Source: PALSA-600 sp963842335
GTDB lineage: Bacteria > Actinomycetota > Thermoleophilia > Gaiellales > Gaiellaceae
NCBI GenBank assembly: GCA_963842335.1
Contig: CAWJGF010000016.1
Span: 1 to 64,000 of the forward strand
Length of the DNA: 64,000 nucleotides
Direction: 5' to 3'
The notes below the pieces were generated by a model. It had not been told where the DNA came from, searched no databases, and was given only the letters and a program-made list of their open reading frames with translations. Each line of letters begins with the position of its first letter. The stretch's first letter is position 1. Position numbers and translations under genes: made by a program. Shown in pieces: positions 1-8,312 of this stretch.

Positions 1-877
1 GGATCACCGCGATCAGGAGCGCGAAGACATAGAGGTTCTGAAAGGTCGAGCCTTGCGGGAGGTAGCCCGTTGCATACGACTCAGCAAGACCGACGATCAG
101 CCCGCCGACCATCGCGCCGGGAATACTGCCGATTCCGCCGAGCACGGCTGCGGTGAAGCCCTTGAGCCCGGCGATGAAGCCCATGTAGTGGTAGATCTGG
201 CCGAACACCAGGCCGAACATCACGCCCGCTGCCCCCGCGAGCGCCGACCCGATGAAAAAGGTCACCGCGATGACGCGGTCGACGTCGATCCCCATCATCG
301 ATGCCGCCTCTCGGTCAAACGACGTCGAGCGCATCGCCTTACCCAGCCGCGAGCGCGCGACGAAGATGGTCAGCGCGACCATCAAGAGGATCGCGAGTAC
401 GACCGCCAGGAGTTGGGTGACAGAAAAGAAAAGCTGGCCGACGCTGAAGGTCTTCACACCGATCAGGTCGAAGGTGTCGTAGTCCCTGAAGCTAGCGCCG
501 AAAATCAGCAGGGCGCTGTTCTGCAGGAAGATGGAAACGCCCAGGGCGCTGATCAGCGGGGCGATTCGCGGGGCGTTCCTGAGCGGCCGATAGGCGAAGC
601 GCTCGATCGCGACGCCCAGAACGCCGCAGCCGAACATCGAGACGATGAACATCACGAACAGGACCGCGGCTCCGCTGATCGTCGGGTTCAGCGGCCCGCC
701 GAGGGCATGCAGCGTGTACCAGCCGACGAAGGCGCCGATCATGTAGACGTCACCGTGGGCGAAGTTCAGCAGCTTGAGGATGCCGTAGACCATCGAGTAG
801 CCGAGCGCAATCAGCGCATAGAGGCTCCCGAGCGTCAGCCCGCTGACCGTCAGGTCGAAGAACAGGCTCCAGTTCAC
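1..877 (-). CDS. livH: LivH-type branched-chain amino acid ABC permease (3' end cut by window edge)
   Basis: Inner-membrane permease of a branched-chain amino acid-type ABC importer. The reading frame is open from a GTG at 877 to the window edge, so the C-terminus is missing. The N-terminus has the family signature (LTLGSLYALIALGYSMVYG, then NFAHGD), followed by alternating hydrophobic segments, and late in the frame a GLKGFTAAVLGGIGSIPGA stretch typical of LivH/LivM cytoplasmic loops. It lies downstream of the substrate-binding protein on the same strand, separated by a strong hairpin, the usual arrangement where the binding protein is made in excess. There is no clear Shine-Dalgarno before the GTG, so the start is probable rather than certain. 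The ligand could be another amino acid or a small amide. Confidence 0.9.
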   Translation of the reverse strand, partial: MNWSLFFDLTVSGLTLGSLYALIALGYSMVYGILKLLNFAHGDVYMIGAFVGWYTLHALGGPLNPTISGAAVLFVMFIVSMFGCGVLGVAIERFAYRPLRNAPRIAPLISALGVSIFLQNSALLIFGASFRDYDTFDLIGVKTFSVGQLFFSVTQLLAVVLAILLMVALTIFVARSRLGKAMRSTSFDREAASMMGIDVDRVIAVTFFIGSALAGAAGVMFGLVFGQIYHYMGFIAGLKGFTAAVLGGIGSIPGAMVGGLIVGLAESYATGYLPQGSTFQNLYVFALLIAVI

Positions 878-895
878 AAAACGAAATGTCTCACA

Positions 896-933
896 GACGA
901 GTGCGGCCCGTCGGAAGACGGGCCGCACTCGTC
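896..933 (-). terminator. Intergenic 17-bp hairpin between binding protein and livH
   Basis: A perfect 17-bp inverted repeat (896-912 with 917-933) closes on a four-base loop. On the minus strand it follows the binding-protein stop and precedes a T-rich stretch, so it can work as a partial terminator or mRNA-stabilising hairpin that lowers permease relative to binding-protein expression. Confidence 0.75.
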
Positions 934-953
934 AAGATGGAACTGCTCTCCTC

Positions 954-2154
954 TTAGCCTGGGATCGGGACGAAGTCCTTCCCGTTCGACTTGTAGAGGC
1001 CGAACCCTTGGAGCGTCGACAGATCACCGTTGCGGTTGAAGCGGAGCGCAACCCCGATCAGCGACGCCTTGGCGGGGATCGCGGTCGTCCTGATCGCTGC
1101 CCGGACCTTCGCCCGCGTGGTCGTGCCTGTCTTGCACGCGCGGTTGATCGCGGTCGCAACGACCTGCGTGGCCGCATACGACGGTGCGCCGAAGTACTCG
1201 CCGTCGCCGCCGTGCTGCTTCCTGAAGCCCGTGATGATCTTGGACTTCGGGTTCAACGGGAAGTTCGTGTCGTAGACATGCGCGCCGACACTGGCGAACG
1301 ACGAATCGAAGAGGCCATCCGACCCCATCAACTTGATGCTTCCCTTGCCGGCAGCCTTCATCTGGTTGCCGAACGCCTGACCCTTAGGCGGCAACTGCCA
1401 GGGGATGTAGACGATCTGCGTGTCACGCGCGATCTTCGCAATCAGCGACGAGAAGTCCGACTGCTGCTGGCTGACGCCGTCTCGCTCGACGGTGGCACCA
1501 GCTGCCCTCAGCTTCGCCTGGACAGCATCGGCCAGGCCGGTGCTGTAGGTCTCCTGGTCATCGATGATGTACACGCGCTTGTACTTCAGCTTCTTCGAGA
1601 TGTAGTTCGCCACCGTCGTGCTCTGGACGGCGTCCGGCGGCACGGTGCGGAACATGTAGCCGGTGCGCGTTCCGTCCGTCGTGAGCGTCGTCCGGGTGGA
1701 TGAACCGGACACCCATGCGAGACCACCGTCCATCAAGGTCTTCGTCACTCCGACGATCTCGTTGCTGCCGGCAGGACCGACGAGTGCGAGGACGTTAGGA
1801 CTGCCGGCGAGTGCCTGCGCGCCCTTCAGTGCCTCGGCAGTGCCCGTCGGAGCACCAAGCTGTGTGTCCTCCGTTTGCAGCTTGAACTTCGTTCCTTTGT
1901 GCGTCTTGTTGTACGTCGAGACGTAGTACTGCGCCCAATGCGGCCTGCTGGACGCCGATCGACGCCGCGGGACCGGTGATCGGAGCCATGAACCCGATCG
2001 TGCGCGTCTTGCCGCACTTGACTGACGCTGCGTCGCTACCCGATTGCGCTGCCGGTGCGGCAGCCCGCTCTGGGGTTGCGTACGCCCCGGCCACGATCGC
2101 GAGTGCGGCTCCAAGCGCCAGCAAGGCCGCAGTCGCAGATGCCCTTCTCCTCAT
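954..2154 (-). CDS. Branched-chain amino acid-type ABC substrate-binding protein (one frameshift)
   Basis: Extracytoplasmic ligand-binding protein of the LivJ/LivK (peripla_BP_6) class that feeds the adjacent permease. The start ATG at 2154 has a good AAGGAGG 7 bases upstream. It is followed by a Sec signal peptide (MRRRASATAALLALGAAL) without a lipobox Cys, then TIGFMAPITGPAASIG, the usual first strand of the family. At about 1932 the frame breaks: before it the protein reads QQAALG, after it QYYVSTYNKTHKGTKFK, and one base too many (or two too few) separates them. The remaining ~325 residues (LALVGPAGSNEIVGV, VYIIDDQETYSTGLADAV) are intact to the stop. The break sits in a conserved segment in an otherwise sound gene, so a sequencing or assembly indel is as likely as a real pseudogene. 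Confidence 0.8.
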
Positions 2155-2210
2155 TCGTTTCCTCCTTGAGTGTCTACCCCGGTCTTCCCCACTTGTGACG
2201 CCTTTCGAGC

Positions 2211-2939
2211 CTACTTGTTGTCGGGATACGATCGATTCGCCGGACTGCCCGCAGGATGGAACACCCCGAGGATCCGCATGGGCCCGGATCCGCTGTTCTC
2301 GATGCAGTGCAGCTCGTCCGGCGGTAGGTGGAAGCAAGATCCTGCCTGGAGCGGGATTGAGCGCCCGCCGACGTGCGCGGTTCCCTCGCCCGAGACGATG
2401 TATCCCACCTCGTCGTAGCTATGGCTGTGGAAGGGCGCCTTGCTCGGCTGGACGATGCCCATGAACTGGGTCACGTCGAAGCAGCCGGCGTCCTCGTTCA
2501 CGAGGTACCGGAAGGTCCGCTCGCTCGAGGCGTCGAGCTCGGGCTGGTCGGCGAAGCGAACCGTCACCTTGCGCTCGCCGCTCGCCGCCTCCCGGTCTTC
2601 CGGAGCGAGAACGGAGAGAACGTGCAAGTCCTCCTGGCCCGTGTTCTCGACCGCATAGGTCTCTCCGGGCGCGATGAACACGCCCATCTCCGGCTCGAGA
2701 GCGTGCGTTTCCCCGTCCAGATGGAGCTGTCCTCGCCCGGCCACGACGAAGAGCACCTCCTGCTGCCCTTCGAGCTTCCGGTCGGTCGAGCGCCCCGGGC
2801 CGAAGCGGATCAGCCGCTGCTCCAGCCGCTCACAGCCGTTGGCGGCGTCGAAGGCGATCCGAACGCTCGCCGTGTCCCCGTCCTCGCGGGACGGCTCCAG
2901 GTCGTTCTCGTCGACTACGAAGCTCGTGACGGCAGCCAT
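2211..2939 (-). CDS. Bicupin protein
   Basis: A 242-residue protein of two cupin barrels. The N-terminal barrel (about 35-115) has the fold signature PGETYAVENTG but lacks the His metal ligands, so it is probably structural. The C-terminal barrel (about 160-235) keeps a full set: H171, H173, E177 and H211 (FHSHSYDE and PPDELHC). This one-dead, one-live layout is seen in (S)-ureidoglycine aminohydrolase and other bicupins, but nothing here fixes the substrate. The gene follows the MOSC gene by 18 bases on the same strand and is probably cotranscribed. The binding-protein gene starts 56 bases downstream. Confidence 0.75.
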   Translation of the reverse strand: MAAVTSFVVDENDLEPSREDGDTASVRIAFDAANGCERLEQRLIRFGPGRSTDRKLEGQQEVLFVVAGRGQLHLDGETHALEPEMGVFIAPGETYAVENTGQEDLHVLSVLAPEDREAASGERKVTVRFADQPELDASSERTFRYLVNEDAGCFDVTQFMGIVQPSKAPFHSHSYDEVGYIVSGEGTAHVGGRSIPLQAGSCFHLPPDELHCIENSGSGPMRILGVFHPAGSPANRSYPDNK

Positions 2940-2957
2940 GGTGGAATTGTGTCAGGG

Positions 2958-3764
2958 CTAGGAGGTTTGGTCGAGCAGGCTCAGCTCGACGACCTCGACG
3001 GCGTCGCCAATTGTCACGCGCCCCGGCTCGGTGACCTCGCCGTAGATCCCGAACGGGATGTGCCTGCTGCCCGCCTCGTTCTCGGTGAACGGGCGGTAGC
3101 CCGAGATCGTCCGCAAGGTGTCGAAGTCGGGCTCACCTGTCTCCGGGTTCTGAGTCGTGATCGCGCAGCGCCCGACGTCACCGCGGATCCTCACCAGAGC
3201 CTCGCCGATCCGCAGGTGCCGCTTCACCCACCCGTCCTCCTCGTGCGGGTCGCACCCGTCGAGCTCGAAGAGCATCCGGAAGCGGCGGCCGTCGACCGGC
3301 TCGTGCCGGTCGCCCTGGCGGCCGAGCTCCTCGAGCGACGCGGTGGAGATGAGCGAGACGTGGCCCCGCCCACGGTCGACGGCGAGGCCCGGTTCCGACT
3401 GGATCAGTCGGAGCGGGCGGCCGAGCCAGGCGGAGAGCGCATCCGACCACGGGCCTTCGACGGTGTTGCCGGGGACGGGCCGGCCGTAGAAGTCGGTCGT
3501 GACCTCCTCGCCGAGTGCGACGCGGCCCTCGGCGACCGTTCCGTCCGGAAAGTGCAGCGCAAGCCGCTCGGTATCGGCGTCGTACTCCGGCCGGACCTGG
3601 ACGAGCGTTCCGTCCCGCAGCTGGTTGAAGCGCCGTCCGTCTTCGTCGACGATGTGAAAGCGGCGGTTCTCGCGAACGCCGGTGTCCTCGAGCATCACCG
3701 CATCGGGGTGGAGCAGGCCCAGCCCCTTGACGGGCGCGATCGAGATCCGGCTCACCGCAGGCAC
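2958..3764 (-). CDS. MOSC-domain protein (YcbX/MOCS C-terminal type)
   Basis: A 268-residue protein with an N-terminal beta-barrel MOSC_N region (ISIAPVKGLG... RFHIVDEDGRRFNQLRD) and a C-terminal MOSC domain with the family motif GRCAITTQNPETGEPD around the conserved Cys. MOSC domains bind or transfer sulfur in molybdenum-cofactor enzymes. YcbX-like members reduce N-hydroxylated compounds as Moco enzymes, so this could be a Moco-dependent reductase rather than a sulfurase. The start is taken as GTG at 3764; a second GTG three codons on is possible. It leads the pair with the bicupin. Confidence 0.82.
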   Translation of the reverse strand: MPAVSRISIAPVKGLGLLHPDAVMLEDTGVRENRRFHIVDEDGRRFNQLRDGTLVQVRPEYDADTERLALHFPDGTVAEGRVALGEEVTTDFYGRPVPGNTVEGPWSDALSAWLGRPLRLIQSEPGLAVDRGRGHVSLISTASLEELGRQGDRHEPVDGRRFRMLFELDGCDPHEEDGWVKRHLRIGEALVRIRGDVGRCAITTQNPETGEPDFDTLRTISGYRPFTENEAGSRHIPFGIYGEVTEPGRVTIGDAVEVVELSLLDQTS

Positions 3765-3836
3765 GCCCTAAGCCTACGTTGCCACTCCGGCCACGGCCCG
3801 GTGTCGGACATGGTGTCGGGAGTGTGACGCGTTACG

Positions 3837-4652
3837 TCAGAAGTAGAACTGCGACCAGGCCGACCACCAGTCGTCCGCTTTCGACACGAGCGTCAGATCG
3901 TCGACTTGTTCTGTGCCACGCCTGTTGCGGTACTCGACGAGGCGATCGGGTGTGGTGAACTCGACGCGAATCTCGGCCGGCCGGCCCGGGTCGTACGGCT
4001 TCACGGCCGAGAGATCCTTCAGCGAACGCTTCGCGCCGTCCTCGATCACCTCGCGAGCCTTCAGCGGGGTCAGCTGCCGGGCGCTGAAACGGCCGAGCCC
4101 TTTCTTGACGGCGACGGTGGTCAGACCGGCGCCGAGCAGCTCGGTCGCCTCCTTGCAGACCGCCTCGTCGCCGGTGACGAGCACGACGGGACAGCCCCAC
4201 TGGCCGCAGAGCGCCGCGTTGATACCGGTCTCGCCGACGGAGACGCCGTTGAACTGAAGGTCCCGCCAGGCCTGGCCCGAGACCGTGTGCGACAGCACGC
4301 CGTCCGGCGTTCCCGCCTTTGCGTGCATCGCGACGAAGAGTGCCGCGTCGCAGCCCTGCTCCAGCATCTCCGTGTACTCCGTCCAGTCGTTCTGCACCAC
4401 GTACTCGCAGTCGGGATCGAGCTTGTCCGGAACGAGCGAGTTGAAGGTCCACTCCTCGCCGGCGCCGTGGCAGTCCATGACGACGATCTCCGTCGCGCCC
4501 GCTGCCTTTGCACCGCGCACCGCCGCGTTGATCTCTTCGGTGTAGAGCTCGCGGCCCTCGTGGTAGGAGCGTTTCTCCTTGACGCCGTCGACCTGCTGCC
4601 ACTTGACGATGCCGGCAACGCCCTCCATGTCGCTGACGATGAAGACCTTCAC
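3837..4652 (-). CDS. dppA: M55 family D-aminopeptidase (DppA-like)
   Basis: Cytoplasmic zinc D-aminopeptidase of 271 residues. The ligand pattern of the family is visible: D8 and E10 in VSDMEG, H62 in MDCHGAG, H110 in AMHAKAG and E141 in GVSVGETG. Such enzymes release N-terminal D-amino acids from peptides, for example during murein-peptide recycling. The GTG start overlaps the stop of the upstream phosphoribosyltransferase (GTGA), so the two are translationally coupled. The pairing suggests salvage of cell-wall or peptide amino acids, in keeping with the amino-acid importer nearby, but that link is inference. Confidence 0.9.
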   Translation of the reverse strand: MKVFIVSDMEGVAGIVKWQQVDGVKEKRSYHEGRELYTEEINAAVRGAKAAGATEIVVMDCHGAGEEWTFNSLVPDKLDPDCEYVVQNDWTEYTEMLEQGCDAALFVAMHAKAGTPDGVLSHTVSGQAWRDLQFNGVSVGETGINAALCGQWGCPVVLVTGDEAVCKEATELLGAGLTTVAVKKGLGRFSARQLTPLKAREVIEDGAKRSLKDLSAVKPYDPGRPAEIRVEFTTPDRLVEYRNRRGTEQVDDLTLVSKADDWWSAWSQFYF

Positions 4653-5101
4653 TGGAGCACCGGCGCGGCTGCGCTCCACGGGAAGTTGATCCAGCGCTCG
4701 GTGCGGCGCCAGACGAAGTCGCAGCGCACGACGCTCTGCGGCTTCTCGTACAGGACAGCCGTCCGTACCTCGAGACCGTGCTCTGCGCAGAAGTCGCGCG
4801 CAAGGGCCAGCGTCCGGCCGGTGTCGGCGACGTCGTCGACGACGAGCAGGCGTTCGGCGCGCAGCAGCGCAAGGTCGGGCACGGGTGGAAGCAGAAGCGG
4901 CTCGGCCAGGCGTTCGTCGACGCCGGTGTAGAACTCGACGTTCAACGTCGCCATGTTCTTCACGCCCAGCGCGTACGCGAGTGCGCCTGCGCACGGCAAC
5001 CCGCCTCGGGCGAGCGCGAGCACCGCATCCGGGCTGAAGCCGTCGGCGTGAATCTGGCTCGTCAGATCTTCGACGGCGCTGCCGAGATCGTCCCAGGTCA
5101 T
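4649..5101 (-). CDS. Type I phosphoribosyltransferase-fold protein
   Basis: A 150-residue protein with the PRPP-binding loop LLVVDDVADTGRTL (about 85-98) and the upstream SPDAVLALARGGL strand-loop of type I PRTases. It resembles the small hypoxanthine/xanthine PRTase-like proteins common in actinobacteria. The substrate base cannot be read from the sequence, and it could act as a regulator. The ATG at 5101 is chosen; an in-frame GTG at 5116 is an alternative. The stop overlaps the dppA start by four bases, and a divergent SDR gene starts 34 bases away on the other strand, so the two promoters share this gap. Confidence 0.82.
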   Translation of the reverse strand: MTWDDLGSAVEDLTSQIHADGFSPDAVLALARGGLPCAGALAYALGVKNMATLNVEFYTGVDERLAEPLLLPPVPDLALLRAERLLVVDDVADTGRTLALARDFCAEHGLEVRTAVLYEKPQSVVRCDFVWRRTERWINFPWSAAAPVLQ

Positions 5102-5135
5102 CCGTTCGCGCTCCACAACAGAGAGAATCCCACAG

Positions 5136-5897
5136 ATGGAAACAGGGCTGAAGGGGAAGCGCGTGCTCGTGACCGGGGGCTCGGGCGGCATCGGCTCGGC
5201 GTGCGCCCGTGCATTCGCCGCCGAAGGTGCGCAGGTAGTGGTGCACTTCCACCAGGGCCGCGACCGCGCCGAAGCGCTCGCGGCGGAACTGGGAGGCTCG
5301 ACGCGCGTTGTCGGAGCGGACCTGACCCAGGAGGCAGAGGTCGAGCGCATGTTCGCCGAGTCGGGCGCGCTCGACGTCTGCGCAGCGGTCGCGGGAGCGT
5401 GGCCGCCTGAGGACTTGCCCGTCTGGGAGCTGCCGCTCGAGCGCTGGCGCGCGACGCTCGACGCCAACCTGACCGCGACCTTTCTCACCGCGCGCGGCTT
5501 TCTCCGGCAGCTCGAAGGGGACGGCTCGCTGATCCTCGTCGGATCGACGGCCGGCATCGTCGGCGAGGCAGGCCACGCGGACTACGCCGCGGCGAAGTCG
5601 GCGATCCTCGGCGGGCTGCTGCTGAGCCTGAAGAACGAGGTCGTGCGCAAGAGCCCACTCGCGCGCGTGAACGCCGTGGCTCCCGGCTGGACCGAGTCGC
5701 CGATGACCCGCGGGCACGTGTCGGAGGAGCAGGTGCGCCGCGTCTCGCGCACGATGGCTCTGCGGAAGGTCGCGCAGCCCCAAGACGTGGCTGCGCAGGT
5801 CGTCGTCCTCGCCTCACCCGTTCTTTCGGGCCATGTCACCGGCCAGGTCGTGACCGTCGCCGGCGGCATGGAAGGCCGGGTGGTCCACGACACCTAG
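5136..5897 (+). CDS. Short-chain dehydrogenase/reductase
   Basis: A 253-residue classical SDR. The nucleotide-binding TGGSGGIG motif is at 13-20, the D-L pair at ADL (about 61-63) fits cofactor selection, and the catalytic set S137, Y150 and K154 is intact (GSTAG and YAAAK). A C-terminal GQVVTVAGGM segment matches the usual end of FabG-like enzymes. The substrate is unknown; annotation as 3-oxoacyl-ACP reductase would be over-reading. It is transcribed away from the PRTase/dppA pair and followed by a GC-rich hairpin. Confidence 0.88.
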   Translation: METGLKGKRVLVTGGSGGIGSACARAFAAEGAQVVVHFHQGRDRAEALAAELGGSTRVVGADLTQEAEVERMFAESGALDVCAAVAGAWPPEDLPVWELPLERWRATLDANLTATFLTARGFLRQLEGDGSLILVGSTAGIVGEAGHADYAAAKSAILGGLLLSLKNEVVRKSPLARVNAVAPGWTESPMTRGHVSEEQVRRVSRTMALRKVAQPQDVAAQVVVLASPVLSGHVTGQVVTVAGGMEGRVVHDT

Positions 5898-5910
5898 AAG
5901 GAAGAGCGAA

Positions 5911-5930
5911 GGCGCCGACTCCTCGGCGCC
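5911..5930 (+). terminator. Hairpin downstream of SDR
   Basis: An 8-bp perfect stem (5911-5918 with 5923-5930) with a four-base loop lies 13 bases after the SDR stop. No T-run follows, so it may only protect the 3' end. Confidence 0.5.
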
Positions 5931-5931
5931 G

Positions 5932-6047
5932 ACCAGAGAGGTCGCGTGGGCTTCGCCTACGCGACCGTCCAACACCCGCTCTGGTTTCTGCTCCGGAGCG
6001 GGCCATCGACCACAAAGTAGGTGGCGGCGGAGTCCTCGTCCGCCGCC
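5932..6047. other. Nested and tandem stem-loops in the SDR-riboswitch gap
   Basis: Positions 5932-5938 pair with 5979-5985 around an inner hairpin (GGTCGCGT ... ACGCGACC, about 5939-5965). A second 9-bp hairpin is formed by 6023-6031 and 6039-6047. No credible coding frame crosses this part. The folding potential is visible but its function is unknown; it could be a terminator cluster or part of an uncharacterised RNA. Confidence 0.4.
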
Positions 6048-6145
6048 GTAATGCTCCGCAGGCCGCAGGAGTGATTGCCGTCAGTCCCGTGCCCTGGAGT
6101 CAAGACGGGCATCGGCAGCGAGGCCTTCCACCTTGAACCGAGCCT

Positions 6146-6179
6146 GAAAAACGCAAGAGGGGCCGCCGCCTGGCCCCTC
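6146..6179 (-). terminator. Minus-strand intrinsic terminator with no obvious gene
   Basis: An 8-bp GC stem (6157-6164 with 6172-6179) is followed, reading on the minus strand, by TTGCGTTTTT. It looks like a factor-independent terminator for a leftward transcript, yet no convincing minus-strand gene lies between it and the riboswitch. Between 6180 and 6300 I see further short inverted repeats and nothing that can be named. Confidence 0.5.
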
Positions 6180-6362
6180 CTGGGTCTCCTTGGAAGGAGA
6201 TTCTCCGAGGTTGCCCCCGCCGCATCGGGGCCTCACTCGGTATGCATTCCAACTATCGCTAGGAGGGGTCGCTTCATCCATCACCCGTTCTCGGTTGACT
6301 GGGCTACTTCACGAAAGATCGGGTGCCTATACTCCGTCTCGGTAGCGGGCACCGTCCCGCTC

Positions 6363-6464
6363 CGCATCGAGAGAGGCTGAGGGATCCGGCCCTGTGAAGC
6401 CTCGGCAACCTGCCTCCAGCGGCAAGGTGCCAATCCCGGCCGGGCGGAAGCCCGGGTGGATGTG
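6363..6464 (+). promoter_or_regulatory. SAM-I (S-box) riboswitch
   Basis: The stretch carries the S-box core in order: GAGAGAGGCTGAGGGA, then CCGGCCC, GAAGCCTCGGCAACC, and AAGGTGCCAATCCC, followed by a further GC hairpin. The closing helix P1 pairs 6363-6368 with 6459-6464 (one G-T wobble). It binds S-adenosylmethionine and lies directly before a methionine-synthesis gene, as for yitJ of Bacillus. P1 ends only about 12 bases before the Shine-Dalgarno and no terminator hairpin separates them, so control of translation initiation is more likely than attenuation. Confidence 0.92.
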
Positions 6465-6488
6465 TCGAGCGAGTTGGAAGGAGACGAT

Positions 6489-8312
6489 GTGCCCGCCGAA
6501 GTGCAGACTCGGAACCGTTTTCTGGAGCGCCTCGATCAGGGCCCGGTCATCGTCGCCGACGGCGGCATGGGCGCCCTGCTCTCGGCCGCCGTGCCACGTT
6601 TGCGGAGCCCCGAGGAGGCGAACCTCCGAGCGCCGGACGCGGTGGTCTCCCTCCATGTGAGCTTCATCAACGCCGGCTCGGACCTGATCGAGACGAACAC
6701 GTTCGGTGCCAACCGCCGCAAGCTCTCGCACCACTTCCTCGAGGACGAGCTCGAATCGATCAACTCCGCGGGGGTCAAGCTCGCGCGCGATGCGAGGGAG
6801 ATGACCGGCCGCGACGTGTTCATCGGCGGCTCGATCGGCCCTCTGGGTGAGCCGGCCACGTCACGGGTTCGTCGCGAGCTCTTCGCCGAGCAGGCGGCTG
6901 TGCTCGACGGACGCGGCGCCGACGTCTTCATGGTCGAGACGTTCTACGACCTCGAGGAGGTCGTCGACGCGGTCGAGGCGGTGCGGAGCGTGTCGAGCCT
7001 GCCGATCGTCGCGCTCCTGACGTTCGACGAGAGCGCCGAGACGCTCGCGGGCGTGACGGCGGCCGAGGCAGCGGCTCGGCTGATGGAGCTCGACGTCGCC
7101 GCGATCGGCGCGAATCACGGCGCCGGCCTCCTTGCCGCGCTCGCCGCGCTCGAGCAGATGGGCCAGAGCGAGAAGCCGCTTGCGGCGCTCCCGAACGTCG
7201 GGCTCGCGAGCATGACGGGCGGTCGCGTCATCTATCCACATGCGACACCCGAGTACTTCGGCGAGTTCGCCGCGCATGCGCGCAACCTCGGCGCGAAGGT
7301 GATCGGTGGCTGCTGCGGCACGACACCCGCAGAGATCACGGCCATCCGCTCGGCCGTCGAGGACGAACGCAAACCGCGGGCGCCGCTCGTGTTCGACACG
7401 CCGGAACTCGTCGTGGCGCTGGGCGAGGAGCAGCGCGAGACCGGGCTCACGCGCGCGTTCAGCGCAGGAGAGTGGGTCATCTCGGTACAGCTCGACCCGC
7501 CACTCGGTGGCAACAGCGCTGGGTTGATCGAAGTGTCGACGGCGCTGAAGGAGTCAGGTCGTGTCGGCTGGGTCGACGTCAACGACAACGCGACCGCGCG
7601 CGCAGGCATGAGCTCGCTGATGGTCTCCGCGACGATCGAGCGCCGTGCGGACATCGAGACGATTCCGCACCTGACGACGCGCGACTGGTCGGTGATGGGG
7701 CTCGAGTCCATGTTGCTGGGCGCGCACGCGGAGGGTGTCCGCAACGTGCTCGCCGTCACAGGCGATCCACCGGAGGTCGGTGACTATCCGGGCGCCCGCG
7801 GTGTGTACGAGATCGACTCGATCGGCCTGACGCAGCTGATGACGAACCTCAATCGCGGCGAGGACTTCAACGGCCGCCCGATCGACGCGCCGACTTCCTT
7901 CTTCCCGGGCGTGGCCGTCAACCCGACGCCCGACGACATGGACGTCGAGCTGAAGCGGTTCGAGAAGAAGCTCGAAGCGGGAGCGAAGTTCGCGATGACG
8001 CAGATCGTCTTCGACGTCGACTACCTCGACGCGTTCGTCGAGAAACTGGGTGGCAAGTGGCCGATCCCCGTCCTTGTCGGGGTCTTTCCGCTGACGAGCC
8101 ACCGGCTCGCGCTTCGGCTGCACAACGAGGTGCCCGGCATCCTCGTCCCGGAGTCGCTGCAGAACGCATTGGAGCGCGCGGGCTCAGATGCTGCAGACGT
8201 CGGCTTCCAGCACGCGCGCGAGCTGATCGAGGCGTCGCGGGAGCGCGCCGCCGGGGTCTACCTCGTCGCGCCGTTCCGGCGTCCGTTGCGCGTGCTCGAG
8301 CTGCTGGGCTAG
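6489..8312 (+). CDS. yitJ: Bifunctional homocysteine S-methyltransferase / 5,10-methylenetetrahydrofolate reductase
   Basis: A 607-residue two-domain enzyme for methionine synthesis. The N-terminal methyltransferase barrel (about 15-300) shows VADGGMGALL, ETNTFGAN and the zinc-binding pair C275-C276 in GGCCGTTP. The usual first zinc Cys (G-x-N-C) is H210 here (IGANHG). The C-terminal MTHFR barrel (about 315-600) has VTGDPP, PGVAVNP and GAKFAMTQIVFDVD. GTG at 6489 is chosen because GGAAGGAGA lies just upstream; an in-frame ATG at 6456 falls inside the riboswitch and is rejected. The gene follows an S-box, so it should be repressed when SAM is plentiful. Its stop overlaps that of the convergent protease gene by four bases (CTAG). 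Confidence 0.92.
   Translation: MPAEVQTRNRFLERLDQGPVIVADGGMGALLSAAVPRLRSPEEANLRAPDAVVSLHVSFINAGSDLIETNTFGANRRKLSHHFLEDELESINSAGVKLARDAREMTGRDVFIGGSIGPLGEPATSRVRRELFAEQAAVLDGRGADVFMVETFYDLEEVVDAVEAVRSVSSLPIVALLTFDESAETLAGVTAAEAAARLMELDVAAIGANHGAGLLAALAALEQMGQSEKPLAALPNVGLASMTGGRVIYPHATPEYFGEFAAHARNLGAKVIGGCCGTTPAEITAIRSAVEDERKPRAPLVFDTPELVVALGEEQRETGLTRAFSAGEWVISVQLDPPLGGNSAGLIEVSTALKESGRVGWVDVNDNATARAGMSSLMVSATIERRADIETIPHLTTRDWSVMGLESMLLGAHAEGVRNVLAVTGDPPEVGDYPGARGVYEIDSIGLTQLMTNLNRGEDFNGRPIDAPTSFFPGVAVNPTPDDMDVELKRFEKKLEAGAKFAMTQIVFDVDYLDAFVEKLGGKWPIPVLVGVFPLTSHRLALRLHNEVPGILVPESLQNALERAGSDAADVGFQHARELIEASRERAAGVYLVAPFRRPLRVLELLG

Noticed and set aside
53..1039. 328-codon plus-strand frame at the left edge
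   Set aside because: It is an Arg/Asp/His-rich shadow of livH on the other strand; livH has clear membrane-protein homology patterns.
6180..6290. Minus-strand sequence with GGGGCAACC and GGAGAATCTCC that faintly resembles a glycine riboswitch core
   Set aside because: The conserved CAGGCAAAAGGAC segment is missing, the region is better explained by simple inverted repeats, and no glycine-related gene lies downstream.
6456..6488. Longer start for the methionine-synthesis protein at the ATG at 6456
   Set aside because: The ATG lies inside helix P1 of the S-box, and a good Shine-Dalgarno supports GTG at 6489.
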